Shown: in pieces, positions 24,287-31,720 of the stretch | Position numbering within the stretch: position 1 is the first letter of the stretch | Layout: each line of letters begins with the position of its first letter | Source of the DNA: Bacillus sp. T3 | Lineage (GTDB): Bacteria > Bacillota > Bacilli > Bacillales > Cytobacillaceae | Assembly: GCF_033449965.1 (NCBI RefSeq) | Contig: NZ_CP137761.1 | Span: 248,001 to 312,000, forward strand | Length of the DNA stretch: 64,000 bases | Direction: 5' to 3' | Notes under the pieces: generated by a model | Told to the model about the DNA's origin: nothing | The model's input: only the letters and a program-made list of their open reading frames with translations | The model's database searches: none | Made by a program: the position numbers and the translations under genes

Positions 24287-26161
24287 TTAATTTTTTGGTT
24301 TTACGAGAAGATATCCTGACATTTCTTGGTGTAATGCGGAACAGAAGTTTGTACAGTAAAGTGGGTACGTCCCTGCTTTATCCGCTGTAAACACCATCGT
24401 GTTCGTTTGTCCAGGCTGGACTTCCATATTTAGGTTATATTGGTTAATCCCGAAACCATGGGTGATATCCTGGTCAAGGTCGATATTCGTTAAGTGAATG
24501 TATACTTTATCCCCCTGGTTGACCTCAATCGAATCAGGTCGTTTGGCTTTTGCGTCAAAGACGAATTTAGAACGCATCGCAATTCCGTATACATGTACTT
24601 CGTTGCCTTTTCGTTCAATGCGCGTATCATCCTGTTTGTATACGGCAAGCTTGTTGCTTTCATCCTTTGGATAAATCGAAATCGTCTTGATTTTATCCGC
24701 CTTAATCATTTGCGCATAGTGTGGTTCTGGGTCAACTGGTGCCGATTGAATCACTTTCATCTTATTGCCTGTCAAATCAATGAGCTGCATCGATTCTGGA
24801 TGGGATGGTCCGACAGATAAATACGAGTCCTTGGCAATTTTATTGAGCGACACAAGGTATTTCCCGTCTGGTGTAGCCGTATCTCCTTCAGCTGCTGATG
24901 AATGCCCAGGTGAATACTGAACCGGTACACGGTCTAATGTTTCGCCTGTAGTTGGATCCCATTTAACGACCTCTGAAGAGATAAACATCGTTGTATACGC
25001 CATGCCTTTTTCATCAAACTGGGTATGAAGTGGTCCAAGTGCATTTTCTGGATTCACTTCTCGTTCCATTACAGATTCATAGTTTAAAACTGGAATTCCA
25101 TTGCGCTCCCCATCAAACTTCCCTTTTTCAATCGCTTTAAAGGCTTTTTCAAAAGAAAAGACGGTCATTGCTGGTGCGAGCTTTCCAGATGCAATAAAAC
25201 GTTTTCCGTCTGGTGTAACATCGACGCCATGTGGTGATTTCGCAACTGGAATTAAATAGATTCCGCCTTTATGCTTCTCAGGGTAAATCATCTTTTGGCC
25301 GGTTACTTCATCGTATTCTCCGTTTTTAACCTTTTGCTCGAGCTCTTTCCAGTTAATCAGGACGATATAGTCACGGTCAGCCTGTGAAGCATTGATTTCT
25401 AGATTCGTTGTTGCTTCCTCAGTGTTGTAGGTTGTAATTACGGCCCAATCTCCAGGACATCTTTTTGCCGGCGTCGGATAAATCATAGGACCAAGGTGGA
25501 AGAGCAACCTGGTAGGCGATATTTAATTCTTCTTTTTCTCATCAAAGGTAACAGCCGACATGACGCCGCGATATTTTTCACTGTAATCATCTAAACTAGC
25601 ATACTCACTTCCGATTGGAACGGCGAATCGTGTTGGTAAAAACATATATTCTGTGTTTTCCGTAACAAAAGCCGCACAGTGTGGACCACTTGTATTCGGA
25701 ACATTGATAATATCCTTGGTTGTGAATGTTTCAAGGTTCACGACCGCTGCCCGGCTGTTGGCAACATCTGTCGCAAATAAATATTTCCCGTCATATTCAC
25801 CATTCGTCTCAGAGATGGCTGGATGATGGAGGTCGCCCCATGTATAACCGCCAAGCATTTCCTTTGTATGCTCATCATAACCATAGCCAGTGGCAGGATC
25901 TGGAGTGAATACGGGAATCGTTCGAATTTTACGCATCGATGGTACGCCGTATACAAACATTTGACCAGAGTGGCCACCTGATGCCATCAAATAATATTCG
26001 TCCTTCTCACCGAATGGGACATAAACCTTCTCAGCATTCGACTTGTTGTTGGTTGCAACTGTTGCGTCTGTTTTTGATCCGGGTGAAAAGTCACCAAAAA
26101 TCACGGTTGCAGCTAGAAGCCCAGCTACTAAACCGGTTGAAATTGGAATCCAATTCTTCAT
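24287..26161 (-). CDS. nosZ: Nitrous oxide reductase NosZ, Sec-dependent clade II type (frameshifted)
   Basis: The terminal denitrification enzyme (N2O to N2), about 625 residues over three frames. The signal peptide (NWIPISTGLVAGLLAATVIF) lacks a twin arginine, which marks the Sec-exported clade II form. CuZ-ligand histidines are visible in GDLHHPAIS, GPHCAAF, SPHGVDVTPDG, GPLHTQFDE, SPGHSSAAEG and DPEPHYAQM. The C-terminal cupredoxin holds the CuA motif YCTNFCSALHQEMSGY. Single-base shifts near 25526 (A-rich run) and near 25453 split it; removing them restores KKELNIAYQVALPPWSYDLS and KKMSGDWAVIT. AAAGGTGG precedes the ATG. It follows nosC and precedes nosB-like, nosD, nosY and nosF genes. 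Confidence 0.93.
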
Positions 26162-26185
26162 GAATAGAGCACCACCTTTAGTCGT

Positions 26186-26644
26186 TTAGTTTGTTTCCGC
26201 TGCTTTTTGTAGTAATTGTGTAAGCTTATTTATTTCCTCATCTGTTAACGGATTCCCACCAATCACACCTGACATGACGGCTGACGTCGGCTCTTTCAGG
26301 AATTCATTAAGTGGCTTTCCATGTTTTCCTTCTACGTTGTTAAATGCTTCCGATAAATCGGGTCCTGTTGCCCCACCGCTCAAATCTAGGGCAGAAATGG
26401 AATGACAACCAATACAGCCTTTTTCAGTAAAAATTTCCGTATCAGCTGAAACAGTGGTCGTTTTATCCGTAGCTTGTTCCTCTGTAGCAGTTTTTGTTGT
26501 CGATGTTGCATCATCTGTGCTTTTATCGACGCTTACCTTTTCCTCGGTTTGATTGTCCTTCCCCATGATGACATCAAACACTAGATAACCGATTCCAAGC
26601 CCAATTAAGGCGCTGATTAGAAAATAAATCCCGGCTTTTTTCAA
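26186..26644 (-). CDS. nosC: Membrane-anchored cytochrome c of the nos operon (NosC)
   Basis: A 152-residue protein with an N-terminal membrane anchor (AGIYFLISALIGLGIGYLVF), an acidic, Thr-rich linker, and one c-type heme domain with GCIGCHSIS. A distal Met is probably in AVMSGVIGG. TTG at 26644 is chosen because GGGGGAAA lies just before it; the upstream extension contains no signal-like start. In Gram-positive nos operons such a cytochrome c passes electrons from the menaquinol pool to NosZ. It is the first gene of the operon, and a class II FNR-type promoter lies upstream. Confidence 0.88.
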   Translation of the reverse strand: MKKAGIYFLISALIGLGIGYLVFDVIMGKDNQTEEKVSVDKSTDDATSTTKTATEEQATDKTTTVSADTEIFTEKGCIGCHSISALDLSGGATGPDLSEAFNNVEGKHGKPLNEFLKEPTSAVMSGVIGGNPLTDEEINKLTQLLQKAAETN

Positions 26645-26676
26645 GTTGCTTTCCCCCTTGTCATAGTTACATGACC

Positions 26677-26719
26677 ATCTTAACTTGCATTGATTTGTGT
26701 CATTGTGACGTATTGCACG
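26677..26719 (-). promoter_or_regulatory. Putative FNR-dependent promoter of the nosC-nosZ operon
   Basis: On the minus strand CGTGCAATACGTCACA (26719-26704) matches TGTGA-N6-TCACA with a perfect TCACA half and 3 of 5 in the other. A -10 TAAGAT (26682-26677) sets the start near 26670, so the box centre lies at -41.5. Confidence 0.5.
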
Positions 26720-26886
26720 GTTTAGTGTTTCGTGTGTGACGTTTGTGTGTCTTTTTCCAAAAAAGGAGGAAACTGTCGAAAAATATTCGAGAATGTCGAT
26801 GTGTAGAAATGTGCCGAACATCACTTAATTGTCACGATTTGTCCGTTAAAATAAGGAAATAGAATATGGGGGAAGGAATGAGATAT

Positions 26887-27627
26887 ATGAACGATGATTT
26901 AATTGACCCGCATTTATCGATTTATCAAAAAACTGTGGTGGAAGAGTTTTTAGGCAAAATTGAAGTGTTTAAGAATCTCCCAAAGAAATCGTTTCAACTT
27001 CTAGACAATCGGATTGTGATGAAGGGGTATCGTAAAGGCGAGCAAATCATTTCGGAATATGAAGAGGCAGAGGGTGTGTTTTTTGTTCATTCTGGAATCG
27101 TTAAGCTCACGAAACAGGATGAGCAAGGGAATGAAATCATTGTTTGTATTAAGAAAAGCGGAGAAATTTTTGCAGAAGCCTGTCTGTTTAATCAGGATGG
27201 CAGCTTGTATCCTGCAACAGCACGAATGGTTCAGGAAGGAGAGGTTTATTTCCTTAAAACAAGTGACTTAGAGGCCGAGCTAATCAAGTCGCCAGAAATG
27301 GCGGTACAAATGATCCGCTATATGAGTGACGCTTTAAGAGATATGACCTCGATTTTAAGAGATATTGCCCTTCTGGATGTTTACACGAAAACGATGAAAA
27401 CGTTAGAGCGTCTCGCTGAAAAATTCGGTGCGAACCATTGTAACCGTATGCACATTGAAATCCCCCTAACTGTACAGGAATTTGCTTCTTTGCTCGGAAC
27501 ATCACGGGAAAGCGTCAGCCGCGTCTTCTCTAAGCTCAAAAAAGATGGAATTATCGATGTCCAAGGGAAGAAAATCATCATCCTCGACTGGTGCGGCTTT
27601 TGTAAGCTTACTCATAATAAGGGGTAA
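26887..27627 (+). CDS. Crp/Fnr-family regulator (second)
   Basis: A 246-residue regulator transcribed divergently from the nosC-nosZ operon. The effector barrel runs through KGEQIISEYEEAEGVFFVHS and GEIFAEACLFN. The dimer helix is followed by a helix-turn-helix with recognition helix GTSRESVSRVFSKLKKDG. No N-terminal cysteine cluster is present. Cysteines occur near residues 88, 100 and 183, and two close the chain in DWCGFCKL; a C-terminal cysteine pair recalls B. subtilis Fnr, which ligates its cluster with C-terminal cysteines. ATG at 26887 fits AAGGA nine bases upstream. Its place beside nosC suggests it controls the nos genes. Confidence 0.82.
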   Translation: MNDDLIDPHLSIYQKTVVEEFLGKIEVFKNLPKKSFQLLDNRIVMKGYRKGEQIISEYEEAEGVFFVHSGIVKLTKQDEQGNEIIVCIKKSGEIFAEACLFNQDGSLYPATARMVQEGEVYFLKTSDLEAELIKSPEMAVQMIRYMSDALRDMTSILRDIALLDVYTKTMKTLERLAEKFGANHCNRMHIEIPLTVQEFASLLGTSRESVSRVFSKLKKDGIIDVQGKKIIILDWCGFCKLTHNKG

Positions 27628-27700
27628 ATGATGTGGATTGAACGGCAGGTGTTGGGTGGTAGAGGCGGGCGAACGGATAGACAGACGGACGGGGTCGAAT

Positions 27701-27714
27701 CGTTTACGTAAACG
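27701..27714. repeat. Perfect 14-bp palindrome CGTTTACGTAAACG
   Basis: A perfect palindrome followed by two further TACGTAAA-like half sites (27727-27742). It could be an operator, but no gene is clearly aimed by it. Confidence 0.4.
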
Positions 27715-27742
27715 GAGAAAATGGTAATACGTAAATACGTAA

Positions 27743-27777
27743 AATAAAACAAGCCTGCCACCAATAGTGACAGGCTT
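27743..27777 (-). terminator. Terminator of bshB2
   Basis: On the minus strand AAGCCTGTCAC pairs, with one mismatch, with GTGGCAGGCTT, followed by GTTTTATTTTA. Confidence 0.75.
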
Positions 27778-27797
27778 ATACCCAACCTTATAGCTTA

Positions 27798-28463
27798 CTA
27801 AAACTGATACGTCCAAAAGCGCTCATGCAGCATGCGTGCGATAATTTCTGGATCATTCTCGCGTAGCTTATCTGTCATATCGGCAGCCATCAATTGCGTT
27901 TGCGAAAGATGAGCCTTGATTGCATTTATTTTGATTTCGGCAACTGAGCTAACATTATTAATGATATCGGGCTCACCAATTTCCTGTTCACAGTTTTTTG
28001 AAAATGCAACACAGTGGAGCTTTGGTCTCGTCTCTGCCGGCATTTTCGCGACGGCACGAACAACCGCTGCTCCAGTGGCATCGTGGTCAGGATGAACGGA
28101 ATAGCCCGGATAAAAAGAAATCACGAGGGATGGATTCACATCAGCAATTAACGAAGCCATCATATTCGTCAGCATCTCATCATCCTCAAACTCGATTGTT
28201 TTATCGCGCAAGCCCATCATTCTTAAATCATCAATGCCGAGCACATTGGCGGCATTTTTTAACTCTACTCTTCTTATGTTTGGAAGTGATTCACGAGTCG
28301 CAAAAGGAGGATTTCCCAGATTGCGTCCCATTTCACCTAATGTTAAGCAAGCATAAGTAATGGGGGTACCATTTTGACCGTGGAGAGCAATTGTCCCCGA
28401 AACGCCAAATGCTTCATCATCAGGGTGCGGAAAAATCACTAATAATTGACGCTCTTTTTCCAT
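27798..28463 (-). CDS. bshB2: Bacillithiol biosynthesis deacetylase BshB2
   Basis: A 221-residue metal-dependent deacetylase of the LmbE-like family that removes acetyl from GlcNAc-malate in bacillithiol synthesis, or hydrolyses bacillithiol conjugates. The zinc motif FPHPDDEAFG begins at residue 11; other landmarks are GEMGRNLGNPP, ISFYPGYSVHPDHDATG (third ligand His) and the C-terminal ERFWTYQF. With the yojF homologue upstream it reproduces the yojF-yojG (bshB2) pair of B. subtilis. AAAGGAG precedes the ATG. Confidence 0.9.
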   Translation of the reverse strand: MEKERQLLVIFPHPDDEAFGVSGTIALHGQNGTPITYACLTLGEMGRNLGNPPFATRESLPNIRRVELKNAANVLGIDDLRMMGLRDKTIEFEDDEMLTNMMASLIADVNPSLVISFYPGYSVHPDHDATGAAVVRAVAKMPAETRPKLHCVAFSKNCEQEIGEPDIINNVSSVAEIKINAIKAHLSQTQLMAADMTDKLRENDPEIIARMLHERFWTYQF

Positions 28464-28726
28464 TTCGGAAAACTCCTTTCATTAAATAATTCCTATAGTG
28501 AACGTGGTAAAACGTTTCTTCGGTTACAAATTTTTGATTTGAACCATTGAGGTCTAAGTGCGTATTAGGATGTTCGTTATTGGTTCCTTTTTTTTGCGGT
28601 TTATTGTTCCGTTTTGCTGAAAAAGGTTTATTTTCACCTTAGTTTTACAGATTTTTCGCTCAAAATGAGGATAATTTTATTAAAAAACCTTTTTTCTTTT
28701 AAAAAGAACAAATTCCATCAAATTAA

Positions 28727-28922
28727 ATGCACTTCTTTGATGCTTTATGCACGTTTCATTGTGTATATGATATAAGCTCAAAAAAATATGATACAACTTT
28801 TGAGAAATATGCACGACTTTTCAAATTTATGATACAACTTTTGGGAATTATGCACGTTTCCGTCTTGATATGCATGACTTTCCCGTGGTATGCACACGAA
28901 ACCTATGTTATGCACGACTAAC
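28727..28922. repeat. ATGCACG/ATGATACAAC array with 20-21 bp period (copy 1)
   Basis: Ten units beginning ATGCA(C/T) or ATGATA start at 28727, 28747, 28767, 28788, 28809, 28829, 28850, 28870, 28890 and 28910, spacings 20, 20, 21, 21, 20, 21, 20, 20, 20. A second copy in inverted orientation lies at 42120-42285 with the same spacing order. The rest of the 526-base gap between bshB2 and the yojF gene is AT-rich and shows nothing else. Confidence 0.85.
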
Positions 28923-28990
28923 GCATGAAGATAAGCACATTACCTACTTGTACGCTCTATATACCAATCCCATTTATAGCAAATGACTCA

Positions 28991-29338
28991 TTATTCAAAT
29001 GGCGTCGGGCTAATCTCAAGAGCCACTGCGAGCTTGCCGTCATTGTCATGGCCAGCCAATAATAAGCGCCCTTCAGCATCTAGTTCAAAATGGGTTAAGC
29101 CTTCTGCGTAAACCCAGCCAATCGCAAGCTTCAATCCGACACGGTATGGACCGCTCCCAACAATTTTCCCGCTTACATAGGTAACCAAGGCATTGCGGAT
29201 ATAAGCACCGGCCGAAAAAAACGATTCATTGTGGTGGGATGCATAGGCACCATTTGTCGTTTCAAGATGAAGGTATACCTCCTGATCAGCTAAACGATCA
29301 ATCGCTGCTTGAACCTTTTCAGCAACTATTTGCTCCAT
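28991..29338 (-). CDS. yojF: YojF-family (DUF1806) protein
   Basis: A 115-residue protein matching the DUF1806 family, with conserved stretches EVYLHLETTNGAYASHHNES, GPYRVGLKLAIGWVYAEGLT and HFELDAEGRLLLAGHD. No membrane or signal segment. ATG at 29338 is nine bases after GGGAG; the upstream ATG would sit on that site. In B. subtilis yojF neighbours bshB2, as here, so a role in thiol metabolism is suggested but unproven. The phased array lies between the two genes. Confidence 0.8.
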   Translation of the reverse strand: MEQIVAEKVQAAIDRLADQEVYLHLETTNGAYASHHNESFFSAGAYIRNALVTYVSGKIVGSGPYRVGLKLAIGWVYAEGLTHFELDAEGRLLLAGHDNDGKLAVALEISPTPFE

Positions 29339-29485
29339 ATTCTTCATCTCCCTTCTTGTTTGCATTAAGTCAAATAGATTACGAAATTCTAGACATAACT
29401 ACATATTACTAAAAACAACATCGATTTGCGAAAAATCGGCATCATACAATCATAAATGTAGCCTGCCCCACTCTGCAACAAACCA

Positions 29486-29514
29486 AAAACAGGACCAAAA
29501 TTTGATCCTGTTTA
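29486..29514 (-). terminator. Terminator of pdxK
   Basis: On the minus strand AAACAGGA pairs with TCCTGTTT around an A/T-rich loop, followed by TTGGTTTG. It is about 60 bases behind pdxK. Confidence 0.6.
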
Positions 29515-29574
29515 ATGGTATTTTGAAATAAAAATTTAGAAAAACAAAAAAGAGCTTGGCACTGTTCAAAAAGT

Positions 29575-30417
29575 TTATTTGCTAAGCTGTTCGGACTCCA
29601 AGCGACCAGCGCCATAAATACGGTGGGCTTTATGCATTGTAGGACCAACATATTCATTTAGCTTAAAGCCGTGGCGAATGGCTTCAGTAATAAAGTCCTT
29701 CGCAACTTTAACCGCATCTTCAACGGAGTTTCCTTTAGCTAACTCTGCTGTAATGGCTGCTGAATAAGTACAGCCTGCACCGTGGATGTAAGTGGTGTCA
29801 ATCCGCTCAGACTCTAACAACTGAAACTCTTTCCCGTCAAATAGCAGATCGACTGCAGACTTATGCTCGAGCTTACTACCACCCTTAATTAAAACGTACT
29901 TGGCTCCAAGCTCATGAATTTTGGTTGCCGCTTTCTTCATATCTTCAATTGTCCGAATCGGTCCAGACAGTTTCGCTAATTGCCAAGCCTCAAATAAGTT
30001 TGGTGTAACGACAGTTGCCCGAGGAACAAGTACTTCACGAAGGGCATCTGCTGTTTCCGGATGAAGCACTTCATCTTCGCCTTTACAAACCATCACTGGG
30101 TCAATAACGATGCGCGCGAGTTTATGCTCATCCATTTTTTTAGCTGCGAGCTCAATAATTTCAACTGAACCGAGCATTCCAGTTTTCACGGCGTCAATCC
30201 CAACGGAAAGAGCTGTTTCCAGTTGAGCTTCTAGTGTTTCAAGAGCAATTGGAAACACGTTGTGATGCCAGTGGTTTTTAGGATCCATTGTGACAATGGT
30301 AGTAAGGGCTGTCATTCCGTATACCCCTAGCTCCTGGAACGTCTTTAAATCTGCTTGAATACCTGCCCCCCCGCTAGTATCAGAGCCAGCTATTGTTAAT
30401 ACCTTTTTCATTGTCAT
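29575..30417 (-). CDS. pdxK: Pyridoxine/pyridoxal kinase PdxK (ThiD-like)
   Basis: A 280-residue ribokinase-fold kinase. N-terminal motif LTIAGSDTSGGAGIQADLKT, substrate-site region VKTGMLGSVE, VIDPVMVCKGEDEVLHPE, and the anion-hole/catalytic motif THIH-type: DTTYIHGAGCTYSAAI. Several stretches agree with my memory of B. subtilis PdxK (formerly thiD/ywdB), which phosphorylates pyridoxine, pyridoxal and HMP. Start at 30417 follows AAGGAGG by eight bases. In B. subtilis this gene lies near the ywd block, as it does here. Confidence 0.88.
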   Translation of the reverse strand: MTMKKVLTIAGSDTSGGAGIQADLKTFQELGVYGMTALTTIVTMDPKNHWHHNVFPIALETLEAQLETALSVGIDAVKTGMLGSVEIIELAAKKMDEHKLARIVIDPVMVCKGEDEVLHPETADALREVLVPRATVVTPNLFEAWQLAKLSGPIRTIEDMKKAATKIHELGAKYVLIKGGSKLEHKSAVDLLFDGKEFQLLESERIDTTYIHGAGCTYSAAITAELAKGNSVEDAVKVAKDFITEAIRHGFKLNEYVGPTMHKAHRIYGAGRLESEQLSK

Positions 30418-30806
30418 TTGAAATTCCTCCTTCAAGCAATTGTTACCATTTTTATTATACCAATATTATGTCATGCATAAAAATCTCATTTACATCCATG
30501 CCTAAACAACTTTTTTATTAAAAATGTGAACAAATTGTCAACATTTTCGTCTGAGCGTGAGAAAAGTTACTGTGTTATTTAGGGGCAAAGATTAAGATTA
30601 GAGAGCAAGTAAATATCATTAATCTTATTAATTTCTTAGAAATGATTGTTAACATCGTAGTTCACAATATCTACGATAAAAAGTCACGAATTTGAAGTTA
30701 TTTTGTCACAATGCAAACGTTACCAAATTAATATTGTGATGTACATTTAGTAGAGAGATTAGTTTTTTCTATTACTCTAGTGCTAATGGGAAAAGATAGA
30801 AAAAAG

Positions 30807-30849
30807 TGTGATAATTTTCACATCAACAGTTGTCACTAATCTCTATGAT
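30807..30849 (+). promoter_or_regulatory. Class II FNR promoter of the formate dehydrogenase region
   Basis: TGTGATAATTTTCACA (30807-30822) is a perfect TGTGA-N6-TCACA Fnr box. A -10 TATGAT (30844-30849) puts the start at about 30856, exactly 41.5 bp from the box centre, the arrangement seen at B. subtilis Fnr-activated promoters. The remainder of the 30418-30909 gap is AT-rich without another clear element. Confidence 0.75.
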
Positions 30850-30909
30850 GGTAAAGGGTAAAATTCAACATATCCCATTCGGTTTTATGTGCCTAAAAGG
30901 GGTGAGGTT

Positions 30910-31673
30910 ATGAACAGAAAAGGCTGTCCTGAAGAATATCCAATTTCATTGGTTGTAAATGGCTATGAGATCGCTGTATTTCAATTAACGAGCTTTGATT
31001 TAGTTGATTGGACATACGGTTATTTATATTCGGAGGGATTAATCGACAGCATTGATGATGTATCGGGAGTTACCGTCAATGAAGATATGGGAAGTATTCA
31101 TGTTACGCTTCGTGATGGCTTTAATGAAGAGCTCTTTTTTCAAAAAAGAAGCATTATACAGCTGGTTGTGGCAGAGGCGTTACGTTTTTTTCGATGACAG
31201 ATGTTAAAAGCTTTGACAAGGTAGATTCGCAAGATACCTATCAATTAAGCTATCTATTGAAAAAGCGAAGTCAATTTGCACAAGAGTCACCGATGTATCT
31301 TGAAGCAGGTGGCATGCATGGTGCCTGTATCGTTCATGAGGATGGCAGTATCGTTGTCCGAGAAGACATTGGTCGTCATAATGCAGTGGACAAAATCATT
31401 GGTTATGCACTTAGAAACCGCTTAAATCCGCAAAAATTAATCCTATTAACGACAGGCAGAGTCTCCTATGAAATGCTATCAAAGGCTGCAAAATATGGCT
31501 TTGCTGTTATTGGCTCGCGAACAGCGGCAACGAAACAAGCTGTTCAGCTAGCAAAATATTTAAATATAGAAGTAGTTGGTTATTTAAGAGGGAAAATGGC
31601 AATTTCTTATACTTCCTCTGGAAGAGTAATCAATGATCTGGAGCAAGTTAAAGTTGGGGGTTCTTCCTATTAA
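30910..31673 (+). CDS. fdhD: FdhD, sulfurtransferase for formate dehydrogenase maturation (frameshifted)
   Basis: About 254 residues in two frames. FdhD moves sulfur from a cysteine desulfurase to the molybdenum of formate dehydrogenase. Frame one begins with CPEEYPISLVVNGYEIAVF. A one-base loss near 31153 follows; the restored frame reads SYTAGCGRGVTFFSMTD, giving the conserved CGRG cysteine loop. Frame two holds GGMHGACIVHEDG, VREDIGRHNAVDKIIGYAL and TTGRVSYEMLSKAAKYG. ATG at 30910 is supported by GGGGTGAGG. Behind an FNR box and directly ahead of the formate dehydrogenase genes. Confidence 0.88.
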
Positions 31674-31720
31674 TTTAGGGTTTATAGATATCTACAAAAG
31701 TAGTAGAGGGGGCTAGAAAG

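Noticed and set aside
28727..28921. An open frame across the phased array whose peptide (YDTTFEKYARLFKF) resembles one across the inverted copy near 42169-42375
   Set aside because: The similarity comes from the shared DNA repeats. Unit spacings of 20 and 21 break any common coding phase, and neither frame has a ribosome binding site.
28727..28922. CRISPR array
   Set aside because: Units are 20-21 bp with short heads and no constant repeat/unique spacer structure, and no cas genes are nearby.
30520..30547. Inverted repeat AAAATGTGAAC...GTCAACATTTT, possible Rex site upstream of pdxK/fdhD
   Set aside because: Three mismatches to the Rex consensus within the core and no promoter placed to be controlled by it.
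31194..31673. fdhD second half as an independent gene
   Set aside because: It lacks the CGRG loop and a ribosome binding site; a one-base correction joins it to the first half with the motif restored.
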